Below are positions 43,874 through 52,873 of a stretch of DNA of 64,000 nucleotides, in pieces; positions within the stretch are counted from its first letter, which is position 1, and the number at the start of each line of letters is the position of its first letter. Made by a program: the position numbers and the translations under genes. The DNA is from Noviherbaspirillum malthae (GTDB lineage: Bacteria; Pseudomonadota; Gammaproteobacteria; Burkholderiales; Burkholderiaceae_D). The stretch spans positions 1-64,000 of the forward strand of contig NZ_JACYXF010000001.1 in assembly GCF_015352985.1 (NCBI RefSeq), read 5' to 3'. The notes under the pieces were generated by a model that was not told the origin of the DNA, did not search any database, and saw nothing but the letters and a program-made list of their open reading frames with translations.

Positions 43874-44155
43874 ATGACCGAACAAGCGAACCAGCATGCA
43901 CCTGTCTTGATGTACAGCACCGGCGTCTGCCCGTTTTGCGTGATGGCGGAGAACCTGCTGAAGAAGAAGGGCGTTTCCAACATCGAAAAGATCCGCGTCG
44001 ATCTCGAACCCGAGCGCCGCGCCGAGATGATGCAGAAGACCGGGCGGCGCACCGTGCCGCAGATCTACATCGGCGACACCCATGTCGGCGGCTTCGACGA
44101 CCTGAGCGCGCTCGAGCACGCAGGCAAGCTCGACCAGTTGCTTGCTGCTGCCTGA
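43874..44155 (+). CDS. grxC: Glutaredoxin 3
   Basis: A 93-residue glutathione-dependent dithiol oxidoreductase. The redox motif is CPFC (Cys19 and Cys22), the RRTVPQIYIGDTHVGGFDD segment carries the cis-proline and glutathione-binding residues. The ATG at 43874 is preferred because GGAG lies eight bases upstream; an ATG at 43868 is possible. It lies 13 bases after the rhodanese gene and is ended by a terminator before secB. Confidence 0.94.
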   Translation: MTEQANQHAPVLMYSTGVCPFCVMAENLLKKKGVSNIEKIRVDLEPERRAEMMQKTGRRTVPQIYIGDTHVGGFDDLSALEHAGKLDQLLAAA

Positions 44156-44210
44156 TACGGCATCATCCGCAGCGTTCAGCCGCATTTGAATATCAAGCAA
44201 GTCACAGGAT

Positions 44211-44238
44211 AAGGACGGCAGGTTCGCCGTCCTTTTTC
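44211..44238 (+). terminator. Rho-independent terminator between grxC and secB
   Basis: A 9-bp stem (44211-44219 with 44226-44234, AAGGACGGC/GCCGTCCTT) with a six-base loop is followed by TTTTTC. It lies between grxC and secB, 32 bases before the secB start, and may be only partial. Confidence 0.8.
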
Positions 44239-44270
44239 TTCCTACTCTTCCTACCTAACGAAAGCAGCCC

Positions 44271-44774
44271 ATGTCCGACCAAAACCAACAGCCCGTATTC
44301 CAGATCCAGCGTGTTTACCTGAAGGACCTGTCGCTGGAGCAGCCGAATTCCCCGGCCATTTTCCTGGAACAGGAAGCCCCGAGCATTGAAGTCGCCGTCG
44401 ACGTCGGCGCCGAGGCGCTCGCGGAAACCATCTTCGAGTCGACCGTCACCATCACCGTCACCGCCAAGATCAAGGACAAGGTCGCTTTCCTGGTCGAAGG
44501 CAAGCAGGCCGGCATTTTCGAAGCCGCCAACATCCCGCCGGAACAGCTCGACCCGCTGCTCGGCATCGGCTGCCCGAACATCATCTATCCCTACCTGCGC
44601 GCCAATATCGCCGACATGATCACCCGCGCCGGCTTCCCTCCTGTGCACCTGGCCGAAATCAATTTCGAGGCCTTCTACCAGCAGCGCCTGCAGGCCCTGG
44701 CGGAACAGCAGCAACAGCAGCCGCAGGGTTCCGGCCTTGTCATGCCCGACGGCACTGCTGCGCGCCCGCAGTAA
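44271..44774 (+). CDS. secB: Protein-export chaperone SecB
   Basis: A 167-residue cytoplasmic chaperone that keeps precursor proteins unfolded and delivers them to SecA. Family features are [23 protein letters not shown] at the N-terminus, [22 protein letters not shown] and the [11 protein letters not shown] end, followed by a Gln-rich tail. Start and length are typical. It is followed by a small SH3-domain protein and then gpsA. Confidence 0.97.
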   Translation: MSDQNQQPVFQIQRVYLKDLSLEQPNSPAIFLEQEAPSIEVAVDVGAEALAETIFESTVTITVTAKIKDKVAFLVEGKQAGIFEAANIPPEQLDPLLGIGCPNIIYPYLRANIADMITRAGFPPVHLAEINFEAFYQQRLQALAEQQQQQPQGSGLVMPDGTAARPQ

Positions 44775-44863
44775 GGCGAACGGAATGGGGCAGGCGCGCC
44801 GCTGCAATAGCGAAGCGGCGCGCCTGCCGGTAACGAGATCATGGATAGACCAGGGAGGTCATG

Positions 44864-45310
44864 ATGAAATCTGCGCGTCTCTTCCTGTCGTGCGCCGCCT
44901 TGCTGTGTGCGACAGGCGCTGCTCAAGCCATCGAATACAAATCCATCGGCCCCGCGCCGGCCATTTTCTATGATGCGCCGTCGCTGAAAGGGCGCAAGAT
45001 GTTCGTCGCGCCGCGCGGCATGCCGGTCGAGGTGGTGCTGACCTACGGCGACTGGGTCAAGGTGCGCGACGCGGGCGGCGACCTGTCATGGGTCGAGGCC
45101 AAGATGCTTGTCGTCAGGCGCAATGTCGTGGTCAAGACCGGCGGCACCCGCATACGGGAAAGCGCTGCCGATACCGCACCGGTCAGCTTCACGACCGACA
45201 AGGGCGTGCTGCTGGAGCTGCTGGAAACGGCCCCGGCCGGATGGCTGAAGGTGCGCCACCGCGACGGCCAGAGCGGCTTCGTCAAGGCAGGCGAAGTCTG
45301 GGGCAGCTGA
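44864..45310 (+). CDS. Bacterial SH3 domain protein
   Basis: A 148-residue exported protein with a signal peptide ([17 protein letters not shown]) and two SH3-like repeats: one from about residue 28 ([38 protein letters not shown]) and one from about 90 ([42 protein letters not shown]). Such proteins are thought to bind peptidoglycan or peptides in the periplasm. The ATG at 44864 has GGGAGG five bases upstream. It sits between secB and gpsA, which are often adjacent in related bacteria. Confidence 0.88.
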   Translation: MKSARLFLSCAALLCATGAAQAIEYKSIGPAPAIFYDAPSLKGRKMFVAPRGMPVEVVLTYGDWVKVRDAGGDLSWVEAKMLVVRRNVVVKTGGTRIRESAADTAPVSFTTDKGVLLELLETAPAGWLKVRHRDGQSGFVKAGEVWGS

Positions 45311-45356
45311 TCCCGGACGGCACGCCGGCCTGCGTTTCTTCGAGCACAACAACAAG

Positions 45357-46373
45357 ATGAATATCACCATACTTGGCGCGGGAGCCTGGGGTACCGCGCT
45401 GGCCATCGCACTCGCCGACCGTCACCGCGTGCTGCTGTGGGGCCGCGACGAGGCGGCGATGCGGCAAGCCGCGGCAGCACGGGAAAACCGCGCCTACCTG
45501 CCGGGCTTCCAGCTGCCGGCGGCGCTCGACATCAGCGCCGATTTCCCGCGTGCCGTCGGCCATGTCGCCGCAGCGCAGGACAGCCTGCTGGTAGTCGCCT
45601 CTTCCGTCTCCGGCTTGCGTCCGCTGGCGCATCAGCTTCAGCTTGAACGGCAGCAGGGACGAGCCATTCCCAACCTGGTCTGGCTGTGCAAGGGCTTCGA
45701 GGAAAGTACGCGGCTGCTGCCGCATCAGGTGGTGCGTGAGGTGCTCGGCAGCGACGTGCCGCACGGCGCCCTGTCAGGGCCGTCGTTCGCGCAGGAAGTC
45801 GCGCACGGCATGCCCTGCGCGCTGACCATCGCCTCGCACACGGCGGCACTGCGCGACACCGTGGTCCAGGCCGTGCACGGCCGCTCGATCCGCGTGTATT
45901 CCACCGATGACCTGGCCGGCGTGGAAGTCGGCGGCGCGGTCAAGAACATCCTCGCGATCGCCACCGGCGTCATCGACGGTCTCGGCCTCGGGCTGAATGC
46001 GCGCGCTGCGCTGATCACGCGTGGCCTGGCCGAGATCAGCCGCCTGGGCATTGCCCTCGGCGGGCGTCCGGAAACCTTCATGGGCCTGGCCGGCGTCGGC
46101 GACCTGATCCTGACCTGCACCGGCGACCTTTCCCGCAACCGCAAGGTCGGCCTCGGCCTGGCCGAAGGCAAGAGCCTGGACACCATCGTCGCGGAGCTCG
46201 GGCATGTCGCCGAAGGCGTGCGCTGCGCCCAGGCAGTGCGTCAATTGGCTGCCGAATACGGCGTCGACATGCCGATCACGCAGGCGGTGGCGGCGGTCTT
46301 GTTCGATGGTGATTCGCCGAAGGAGATGGTGCACAGGCTGCTGGCGCGCGATCCGCGCGATGAGGCGGCGTAG
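45357..46373 (+). CDS. gpsA: NAD(P)H-dependent glycerol-3-phosphate dehydrogenase
   Basis: A 338-residue enzyme making sn-glycerol 3-phosphate for phospholipids. The NAD-binding loop is [12 protein letters not shown], later motifs are [27 protein letters not shown] with the catalytic lysine, and [23 protein letters not shown]. Length and motifs are complete. It is 46 bases after the SH3 gene. A short hairpin and repeats follow before the next gene. Confidence 0.96.
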   Translation: MNITILGAGAWGTALAIALADRHRVLLWGRDEAAMRQAAAARENRAYLPGFQLPAALDISADFPRAVGHVAAAQDSLLVVASSVSGLRPLAHQLQLERQQGRAIPNLVWLCKGFEESTRLLPHQVVREVLGSDVPHGALSGPSFAQEVAHGMPCALTIASHTAALRDTVVQAVHGRSIRVYSTDDLAGVEVGGAVKNILAIATGVIDGLGLGLNARAALITRGLAEISRLGIALGGRPETFMGLAGVGDLILTCTGDLSRNRKVGLGLAEGKSLDTIVAELGHVAEGVRCAQAVRQLAAEYGVDMPITQAVAAVLFDGDSPKEMVHRLLARDPRDEAA

Positions 46374-46581
46374 GCGGCGGTATAACGAGCTTGAGCGGGA
46401 AGGGCGGGAATTCGGCTGGGGCTTGGACGGTCCTAGCTTCTGTATTCGCGCGACACGACGCTCTTTTGGCGTCGTTAAAAGGGGTTATCCACAGACTCTT
46501 TGTACTGGCTTGGTCTGCTGCCTTGCTTGCCTGTTCAGCGATGGTTTTTGTGTGTTGGGACTGTTGTCTCTCTTGCGAGCG

Positions 46582-46622
46582 CCCTCACCCCCAGCCCCTC
46601 TCCCGCTTGCGGGAGAGGGGAG
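46582..46622. repeat. GC-rich intergenic inverted-repeat element, copy D
   Basis: CCCTCACCCCCAG is followed by a 12-bp perfect stem (46595-46606 with 46609-46620, CCCCTCTCCCGC/GCGGGAGAGGGG). It matches arms of copies A, B and C. Confidence 0.75.
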
Positions 46623-46679
46623 TCGACCGCCGGTGGCTAACTAGGACCAAGCTTGCGCATGGAGGCTGTTAGCTCCCCC

Positions 46680-46915
46680 CTCTATCGACGCCAAAAGTGT
46701 CCGGCATAAAGCGGATAAAGAAGCGCAGTTGTCTGAGCCGGAGGCGAGTTTCTGCGCTTCCCGCTTTGCAGCCTTCACTTTTGGGAACCCCGCAGGGGCG
46801 CCGATAGGGGCGTCGCACCTCGGCGGCCCCCTTCTTTTGCTTACTTTTCTTGGCGAGACAAGAAAAGTAAGTGGCCGCCGGGCCACCCCCGGCAAGCCTC
46901 CGCGAAGAAACCAAG
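46680..46915. repeat. Dispersed intergenic repeat with perfect hairpin
   Basis: A mosaic stretch that can be read as short spurious proteins of a kind repeatedly mis-annotated in betaproteobacterial genomes. It contains CGACGCCAAAAGTG (46686-46699), the inverse of CTCTTTTGGCGTCG at 46461-46474, and a 13-bp perfect hairpin (46840-46852 with 46859-46871, CTTACTTTTCTTG/CAAGAAAAGTAAG). It lies between gpsA and the cupin gene and probably contains no gene. Confidence 0.65.
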
Positions 46916-46982
46916 GTTCAAATTAGTCGCGAACGTAAATCTTTTTGTGCAGGATAGCTATCTGCACTACTTACTCAAAACC

Positions 46983-47336
46983 TCACTTCCCATTCCCCTT
47001 GCTATCCTCCCCCTTCCGCAACATCGTCATCAACACCGAAGCATTCTCCCCCGCCGCCAGCGCATAAGCGGTATTCCCCTGCAGATAAAGCATCTGCCCT
47101 GCCCGCAAGGTCCTGCGCTCTCCAAGCGCCTCCACTTCCACGCTGCCCTCGAGGCACTGCAAGGTCAGCTCCCCCTCGATCTGATGCGCGGGGATCGACT
47201 TCCCCTTGGGCAGTACCAGCCGCATCACTTCAAAATCATCCGTCCGCACCAGCGCTATCGATGCGGAGTCGATCAACTGGTCGCCAAGCGGGCGGATATC
47301 GATCAGCTCGCCGGGAGTGGCATGGGGCAGTGACAT
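46983..47336 (-). CDS. Cupin domain protein
   Basis: A 117-residue single-domain cupin. The metal-binding pattern is relaxed: IPAHQIEGELTLQCLEGSVEVEA, then AGQMLYLQGNTAYALAAGENAS. The ATG at 47336 is preceded by AAGGAG seven bases upstream, a good binding site. It is convergent to gpsA and divergent to the PHB depolymerase gene (about 280 bases away). No enzymatic role can be assigned. Confidence 0.82.
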   Translation of the reverse strand: MSLPHATPGELIDIRPLGDQLIDSASIALVRTDDFEVMRLVLPKGKSIPAHQIEGELTLQCLEGSVEVEALGERRTLRAGQMLYLQGNTAYALAAGENASVLMTMLRKGEDSKGNGK

Positions 47337-47618
47337 GGGTTTCTCCTTATGCAGCACGGGTTTCGATGTTATCAAGACTGCATCGGCATGAGGTTTGTTC
47401 CTTCATGAACCGTCCGGCGCACATCGCCGAACACATGCATGCCGGAAAGCCTTGGCATGCATCAATATGGTAGAACTACTAGGTCCCGTTGCGTTTTCGC
47501 GGTTTCTCACTAAGCTTGCTCCACCAGCAGAACCTCTGCGGTAAAAAAGCGTTCTGCGGACGCACGGGGCCAGACGTGCGGATTCGATTGAAACGAATAA
47601 AACAATCAGGAGACACGC

Positions 47619-49373
47619 ATGGTCGGTTCCATCCCGCATGGCCGCCGCCTATCCCATGGCGCGCGCAACATTCTGGCAGCAGTCGGCTTCACGGCCGCAG
47701 CGGCTGCCCATTCCGCAATCACGCTTCCCGCCTACAACGTCGACCTCAGCCAGAGCTCGGTCTCGGGCCTGTCCTCGGGCGGTTTCATGGCCGCGCAGCT
47801 GCATGTCGCCTATTCGGCCACCTTCAAGGCCGGGGCCGGCATCGTCGCCGGCGGCCCGTTCTACTGCGCGCAGGGCAGCCTGAGCACGGCCACCGGCCCC
47901 TGCATGGCCGCGACCAGCACCAGCAAGCCGGCCACGTCCACCCTCATTTCCACCACCAACAGCTGGGCCGGACAGGGCGTGATCGACCCCACCGGCAACC
48001 TCGCCAACTCGAAGGTCTATCTCTATTCCGGCACCATCGACAGCACGGTCAGGCAGCTGGTGATGAACGAAGCGAGGGCCTACTATGCCAACTACGTCAA
48101 CAGCGCCAACCTGTTCTACAAGAACAATGTCGCTTCCGAACATGCGATGGTGACCGATTACTTCGGCAGCGGCTGCAGCGTCAAGGGCAGTCCCTACATC
48201 AACAATTGCAACTTCGATCTCGCCGGCGAAATTTTGAAATGGATCTACGGTTCGCTCAATCCGAAGAACACCGGCACGCTGGGCGGCAGCTTCATCGAAT
48301 ACAACCAGGGCGACTTCATCGCCAGCCCGACTTCCCATGGCATGGCCAATACCGGCTGGGCCTATGTTCCGGCAAGCTGCGCGGCCAATCAGGTGTGCCG
48401 GGTGCATGTGGCGCTCCACGGCTGCCAGCAGGACACGACCAAGATCCAGGACCGCTACTACCGCAACACCGGATACAACAAATGGGCCGACACCAACAAC
48501 ATCATCGTGCTCTATCCGCAGACCGCGCCGAGCAGTGTCGGCAATCCCAACGGCTGCTGGGACTGGTGGGGATATGACGATCCCAACTATGCCAAGAAGA
48601 GTGGCCGCCAGATGGTCGCCATCAAGGGCATGGTCGACAAGGTATCGAGCGGCTTCGTGCCGCTGCCCGCGCCCGCCGGCCTGGTGTCGACCGGCGCCAC
48701 CGACAGCTCCATTTCTTTGCAGTGGAACGCGGTCTCCGGCGCCGCAGGCTACAACGTCTACCGCATGGGCACCAAGGTCAATGCCAGCATGGTGACCGGC
48801 ACGGCTTATACCGATTCCGGGCTGCTGCCGGGCACCAGCTATACCTATACGGTCAGGGCGGTGACGTCGAGCGGAGCCGCCGGACCGGACTCGGCACCGG
48901 TATCCGCCAGCACCACCGGCAATCCGCCGCCGCTGGCGACGCCGGCGGGCCTCACGGTCAACGGCACCACCTCGAGCTCGGTTACGCTGGCCTGGGGCGC
49001 ATCCAGCGGTGCTGCAGGCTACAACGTCTACCGCAACGGCACCAAGGTCACCGCCAGCCCGACTGCGGCCACCAGCTATACCGACAACGGCTTGGCGGCC
49101 AGCACCACGTATTCGTATGCGGTGTCGGCCACCAGCTCGGGCCGCGAAAGCGCGCTGTCGGCGCCGGTGAGCGCAACCACCAAGTCCTCGTTCGTCTGCA
49201 CCGCGACCACGTCCAGCAACTATGCGCACGTGCAGGCCGGGCGTGCCCATAACAGCGGAGGTTATGCGCTTGCCAACGGCTCGAACCAGAACATGGGTTT
49301 GAACAATACCTTCTATACCACCACGCTGGCACAGACGGCGCCCGGCTTTTACATCATCGGCAATTGCCCTTGA
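47619..49373 (+). CDS. Extracellular poly(3-hydroxybutyrate) depolymerase with two fibronectin III modules
   Basis: A 584-residue secreted hydrolase of short-chain-length polyhydroxyalkanoate. A signal peptide is followed by a catalytic domain with the lipase-box-like GLSSGGF (Ser52 nucleophile), typical sequences VALHGCQQD and NGCWDWWGYDD. Two fibronectin type III linkers of about 85 residues each (about 345-435 and 440-528) precede a C-terminal substrate-binding-like domain with Cys, Asn and Tyr residues. AGGAGA lies eight bases before the ATG. The nearby type II secretion genes may export it. A strong terminator follows. Confidence 0.92.
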   Translation: MVGSIPHGRRLSHGARNILAAVGFTAAAAAHSAITLPAYNVDLSQSSVSGLSSGGFMAAQLHVAYSATFKAGAGIVAGGPFYCAQGSLSTATGPCMAATSTSKPATSTLISTTNSWAGQGVIDPTGNLANSKVYLYSGTIDSTVRQLVMNEARAYYANYVNSANLFYKNNVASEHAMVTDYFGSGCSVKGSPYINNCNFDLAGEILKWIYGSLNPKNTGTLGGSFIEYNQGDFIASPTSHGMANTGWAYVPASCAANQVCRVHVALHGCQQDTTKIQDRYYRNTGYNKWADTNNIIVLYPQTAPSSVGNPNGCWDWWGYDDPNYAKKSGRQMVAIKGMVDKVSSGFVPLPAPAGLVSTGATDSSISLQWNAVSGAAGYNVYRMGTKVNASMVTGTAYTDSGLLPGTSYTYTVRAVTSSGAAGPDSAPVSASTTGNPPPLATPAGLTVNGTTSSSVTLAWGASSGAAGYNVYRNGTKVTASPTAATSYTDNGLAASTTYSYAVSATSSGRESALSAPVSATTKSSFVCTATTSSNYAHVQAGRAHNSGGYALANGSNQNMGLNNTFYTTTLAQTAPGFYIIGNCP

Positions 49374-49785
49374 GCATTGCAGCTTGAACGGCTCGAGGAG
49401 CGAATTTCTTCAGGGAATCGCTCTTCGAGTTTTTTTGTATCAATATGCCCCTGATGCAAACTAATTGAGAAAACTCAAGTCAGAGAGCACGCGACACAGG
49501 CAATGTGCCGCCTTCTATGTTGCTCTGTGCTGTCCTATGCTTCGGTATACGAGTGCAGCCTGCCGCCCCGGGCCGGCATGACAATGGACAATGTTTTTTT
49601 ACCTTGTCGAAGTTCTCGCCGGCAATTGGCCGCATAATCTACCGGCATCATCAACTTAATTGCGTGCAATATTTCATATAAGCAAGCGCGCTGCTGATGC
49701 ATGACGGTAATCGGGAGGTCATCGGGAAGTGGCATGCTTCCGTCATATACTAGTGGTTTGTTAGTCCTTCAATTAGATCTACTTT
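49374..49785. other. Intergenic region of about 410 bases before gspG
   Basis: It starts with the depolymerase terminator. An open frame of 66 codons on the minus strand (49535-49735) has no supporting feature. Closer to gspG, TATACT (49746-49751) could be a -10 element but has no matching -35. Nothing else is recognised. Confidence 0.6.
49392..49437 (+). terminator. Rho-independent terminator after the PHB depolymerase gene
   Basis: A 12-bp stem (49392-49403 with 49418-49429, CTCGAGGAGCGA/TCGCTCTTCGAG, one G-U pair) is followed by seven consecutive T residues (49430-49436 region). It lies 18 bases after the stop. Confidence 0.92.
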
Positions 49786-50250
49786 ATGCAAAACAACCAT
49801 TCCTTCGCTTCGCGTCGTACCCTGCCGCGCGCATTCAGCCGCGGCTTTACCCTGATCGAAATCATGGTGGTCGTGGTCATCATGGGCATTCTGGCCGCAC
49901 TCGTGGTGCCCAAGCTGATGGGCCGCGCGGATGATGCGCGCATTACCGCGGCGCGTCAGGACATCGCCACCCTGATGTCCGCCCTCAAGCTCTACAAGCT
50001 CGACAACCAGCGCTATCCATCGACCGAACAAGGATTGCAGGCCCTGATCAGCAAGCCGACCAGCGGCCCGGCCGCCAACGGCTGGAAGAGCGGCGGCTAT
50101 ATCGACAAGCTGCCCAAGGATCCGTGGGGCAATGCCTATCAATACCTGTCTCCCGGCGTGAAGGGCGAGATCGACGTCTTTTCCTTCGGCGCCGACGGCC
50201 AGGCCGGCGGGTCCGGCAATGACGCAGACGTGGGTTCGTGGGATCTCTGA
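49786..50250 (+). CDS. gspG: Type II secretion major pseudopilin GspG
   Basis: A 154-residue major pseudopilin. The prepilin peptidase site is RG before FTLIEIMVVVVIMGILAALVVPKLMG, which forms the hydrophobic N-terminal helix (cleavage after Gly about 20). The mature part has the calcium-binding GspG fold with YPSTEQGL and LPKDPWGNAYQY. It begins the gspG-H-I-J-K-L-M-N-D-E-F-C operon. The final codons overlap gspH by 13 bases. Confidence 0.95.
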   Translation: MQNNHSFASRRTLPRAFSRGFTLIEIMVVVVIMGILAALVVPKLMGRADDARITAARQDIATLMSALKLYKLDNQRYPSTEQGLQALISKPTSGPAANGWKSGGYIDKLPKDPWGNAYQYLSPGVKGEIDVFSFGADGQAGGSGNDADVGSWDL

Positions 50251-50747
50251 TTCATTCTTCGCCGACCTTGATCCAGCGCGTCCGCCCGACCGCGGCGCGC
50301 GGCTTCACCCTGCTTGAATTGCTGGTGGTATTGGTCATTGCTGCGCTGCTGATGGGCGTGGTGGCCTTCAATGCCATGCCCGGCGAGCGGCAGGCGCTGC
50401 AGAACGAGGCCCAGCGCATTGCACTGCTGCTGCAGCTGGCGCGCGACGAAGCCATCGTGCGCAACAGGCCGATCGCCTTCGAAGCCGACAACACCCGTTA
50501 CCGCTTCCTCATCCGCGAGGAAAACCAGTGGCAGCCGCTGGGACAGGACGACCTGCTGCGCGAGCGCGAATACAGCCGCGCACCAATCGGCTTGTCGATC
50601 GTGCCCCAGCTGTCGGCCGACAACGGTCCGCTGCGCATCGTGTTCGGCCGCGAGCCGGTCGACAAGCCTTTCCTGCTGACGCTGGCGATAGGCGAATCCA
50701 GCGTGGCAATACGTGCCGACGGCGTCGGCCACTTCACGGTGGAATGA
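50238..50747 (+). CDS. gspH: Type II secretion minor pseudopilin GspH
   Basis: A 169-residue minor pseudopilin with a prepilin site ARG before FTLLELLVVLVIAALLMGVVAF. The globular domain carries the GspH-type ELQLARDEAIVRNRPIAF segment (here LLLQLARDEAIVRNRPIAFEAD). No ATG is available; GTG at 50238, overlapping gspG by 13 bases, is the best start. It probably sits at the tip of the pseudopilus with GspI, J and K. Its stop overlaps gspI. Confidence 0.88.
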   Translation: MGSLIHSSPTLIQRVRPTAARGFTLLELLVVLVIAALLMGVVAFNAMPGERQALQNEAQRIALLLQLARDEAIVRNRPIAFEADNTRYRFLIREENQWQPLGQDDLLREREYSRAPIGLSIVPQLSADNGPLRIVFGREPVDKPFLLTLAIGESSVAIRADGVGHFTVE

Positions 50748-51145
50748 TCATGCGCAGCCACCGTCTTTCATCAAATTCACGAGGCTTCACTCTGCTCGAG
50801 GTGCTGGTCGCCCTGGTCATCGTCGGCACCGCGCTCGGCGCCAGCCTGCGCGCCGTCGGCGGCCTCACGCAGAACAGCAGCGGCCTGCGCTCGGCCATGA
50901 TGGCAACCTGGTCGGCCGAAAACCGCCTGGCGCAGATCCGCCTCGGGCGCGAATATCCGGCCATCGGCAAGCGCAGCTTCGAATGCCCGCAGGGCGACCT
51001 GCGGCTGATCTGCGAGGAAGATGTGCTGACCACGCCGAATCCGTTCTTCCGGCGCGTCGAAGTCAGCGTGTACGACGGCGGCGATACCCAGCGCCGCCTG
51101 ATCAAGCTGGCGCAGATCGTGCCCGACCCGCAGAGGGCGCGATGA
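50744..51145 (+). CDS. gspI: Type II secretion minor pseudopilin GspI
   Basis: A 133-residue minor pseudopilin. The prepilin site is SRG before FTLLEVLVALVIVGTALGASL. The N-terminal Met-Ile-Met starts at 50744, overlapping the gspH stop as ATGA; an ATG at 50750 is the alternative. GspI typically heads the tip complex with J and K. Its stop overlaps the gspJ start. Confidence 0.9.
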   Translation: MIMRSHRLSSNSRGFTLLEVLVALVIVGTALGASLRAVGGLTQNSSGLRSAMMATWSAENRLAQIRLGREYPAIGKRSFECPQGDLRLICEEDVLTTPNPFFRRVEVSVYDGGDTQRRLIKLAQIVPDPQRAR

Positions 51146-51801
51146 AGGCGCAGCGCGGTTTCACCCTGATCGAACTGCTGGTCGCCGTCATGGTGCTGGC
51201 CATCGTCGCCGTACTCGGCTGGCGCGGCCTCGACAGCATCGTGCGCGCTCGTGTATCGCTCAACGCCGACCTGGACCATACGCGCGGCATGCAGCTGGCC
51301 TTCGCGCAGATGCAGAGCGACCTCGACAATATCGCGGTCAAGAAGACCATTGGAAACCGATCGGTGCTGTCCGCACAGGCGGGACGGATAACGCTGGTGC
51401 GAAGCGTTTATGCGGAGAACCAGCCGACCCGTGTGCAGGTCGTGGCTTATCGTATTCGCGACGGCTTGCTGACCCGGCGCGAGTCGCTGGCCACGCGTAA
51501 CCTTCAGGAACTCGATGTGGCGTGGCGGGCGATGCTCGCCGACACCGACAATTCGGCAGTCGTCCAGCTTACGACGGATGTCCTGGCCATGCCGGTGCGC
51601 ATCTTTATTCTCGACAATCAGGGGTGGCGCGCGGCGGTCGAGAATGCGGCATCGATGTCGGGGACACCGGCGCGCACGACGCCACAGGGGCTGCCGCAAG
51701 CCGCGCTGGTCGCTACCGAACCGACAGGCCTCGAAGTGACGCTGCAGTTGCGCGACCGTCCCGCCGGGTTGATCAAGATTTTCCTGCTGGGGGTCGTATG
51801 A
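51142..51801 (+). CDS. gspJ: Type II secretion minor pseudopilin GspJ
   Basis: A 219-residue minor pseudopilin with the prepilin site RG before FTLIELLVAVMVLAIVAVLGWRGL. The LAFAQMQSDLDNIAVKKTIGNR and RIFILDNQGWRAAVENA segments resemble GspJ. It overlaps gspI and gspK by ATGA junctions, so the minor pseudopilins are translated together. It would form part of the tip that recruits substrates. Confidence 0.92.
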   Translation: MKAQRGFTLIELLVAVMVLAIVAVLGWRGLDSIVRARVSLNADLDHTRGMQLAFAQMQSDLDNIAVKKTIGNRSVLSAQAGRITLVRSVYAENQPTRVQVVAYRIRDGLLTRRESLATRNLQELDVAWRAMLADTDNSAVVQLTTDVLAMPVRIFILDNQGWRAAVENAASMSGTPARTTPQGLPQAALVATEPTGLEVTLQLRDRPAGLIKIFLLGVV

Positions 51802-52856
51802 AGATGCGCACGCTTTCCCGTCAGCGCGGCGTCGCCGTGGTCACCGCGCTGCTGCTGACCACGCTGGCGATCACCATTGTCGCCAGCCTGTTCTGGCAGC
51901 AGCAGGTGCAGGTGCGCTCGATCGAGAACCAGCGGCTTCAAATGCAGAAGCAGTGGATTCTGCGTGGCGCGATTGATTATGCAAGGCTGATCCTGATGGC
52001 GGATCGCACGCCGAATTCCGATGGTCTGGATGAGCCCTGGGCGGTGCCGCTAGCCGAGACGCGGCTCGACGACTATGTGGAAAACGGGCGTTCAGGCTCC
52101 GATGTCCCGGATGCGGTGTTGTCAGGCGCAATTGAAGATGCACAAGGGCGCTTCAATCTTGCAGGCATATGCTGTATCAACAATCGGCCTAATGAAGCCA
52201 AGGTAAAAGCATTCGGACGCCTGCTCAGCGCTCTGCAGCTCAATGCGTCGCTGGCACAGGCGACAGCCAATTATCTGCTGTCGGCACAGGCAGCAGGCAA
52301 CACGATCGACAGTTCAACTCTCGGAGCAGGCGGCGGGACCAGTACCACCAGTCCGAATGCGGGAGGCGGCTCAACCGGCACCAATCCCGCAGGAGGCACC
52401 CAAACCAATCCCGGCGCTCAAGTCGCTTCGACGGCAGCGCAGCGGACATTGAGTCTGGTACATGTCGATGATCTGCTGGCGGTACCGGGTTTCACGCCCG
52501 AGATCCTGGAAAAGTTGAGGCCTTATTTGATTGTGCTAGAAGATGCCACTCCAATTAATATCAATACTGCCTCGGAAGAAGTCATTTATGCAGTCATTGA
52601 TACACTTTCCATCTCGGATGCCAGGGCAATCGTCATGGCGCGTAGAAATGCATCGTTTCGCAGCATCAATGATCCTGCCTTGACGGGCATTCTGGGACAG
52701 AGAACGATTGGCTCTGCTGCTAATGTCGCAACGGGCTATTTCTTGATCAACGGCAAGGTACGTCTTAATCGTGCCGGCATGCAGATGCAGGCATTGATAA
52801 AAAGAGAGCTTGGTTCACAAAGCCGGTCCCAAGTCATCTGGATCCGCGAATTCTAA
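51798..52856 (+). CDS. gspK: Type II secretion minor pseudopilin GspK
   Basis: A 352-residue protein, the largest minor pseudopilin, with the N-terminal segment RGVAVVTALLLTTLAITIVASLFW. Residues about 165-345 carry the GspK helical domain with a SAM-like pair (DLLAVPGFTPEILEKLRPYL and ININTASEEVIYAVID). A Gly/Thr/Asn-rich insert is present at about 208-235 (GGGTSTTSPNAGGG). The 3' half appears AT-richer than the 5' half. It overlaps gspJ by ATGA; gspL follows 18 bases later. Confidence 0.9.
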   Translation: MKMRTLSRQRGVAVVTALLLTTLAITIVASLFWQQQVQVRSIENQRLQMQKQWILRGAIDYARLILMADRTPNSDGLDEPWAVPLAETRLDDYVENGRSGSDVPDAVLSGAIEDAQGRFNLAGICCINNRPNEAKVKAFGRLLSALQLNASLAQATANYLLSAQAAGNTIDSSTLGAGGGTSTTSPNAGGGSTGTNPAGGTQTNPGAQVASTAAQRTLSLVHVDDLLAVPGFTPEILEKLRPYLIVLEDATPININTASEEVIYAVIDTLSISDARAIVMARRNASFRSINDPALTGILGQRTIGSAANVATGYFLINGKVRLNRAGMQMQALIKRELGSQSRSQVIWIREF

Positions 52857-52873
52857 AAAGAAAGAGCACAACA

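Larger units (their letters stand above)
46374..46982. other. Repeat-rich intergenic region of about 600 bases
   Basis: No gene is supported. It contains a small hairpin (46455-46475), one perfect 9-mer TTATCCACA (46485-46493), a dispersed inverted repeat (copy D) and a longer GC/AT mosaic repeat (46680-46915), all annotated or discussed separately. Confidence 0.7.

Noticed and set aside
46485..46493. Perfect DnaA-box-like TTATCCACA
   Set aside because: A single 9-mer is expected about once per 130 kb by chance when both strands are counted, and no other boxes, AT-rich region or dnaA/dnaN genes are near, so it does not mark an origin.
46669..46914. Open frames of about 80 codons between gpsA and the cupin gene
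   Set aside because: They lie within a dispersed repeat and overlap one another in different frames, and their sequence resembles spurious proteins annotated in repeats of this order.
49535..49735. 66-codon frame upstream of gspG
   Set aside because: No binding site, no domain, no neighbour relation and no supportive composition.
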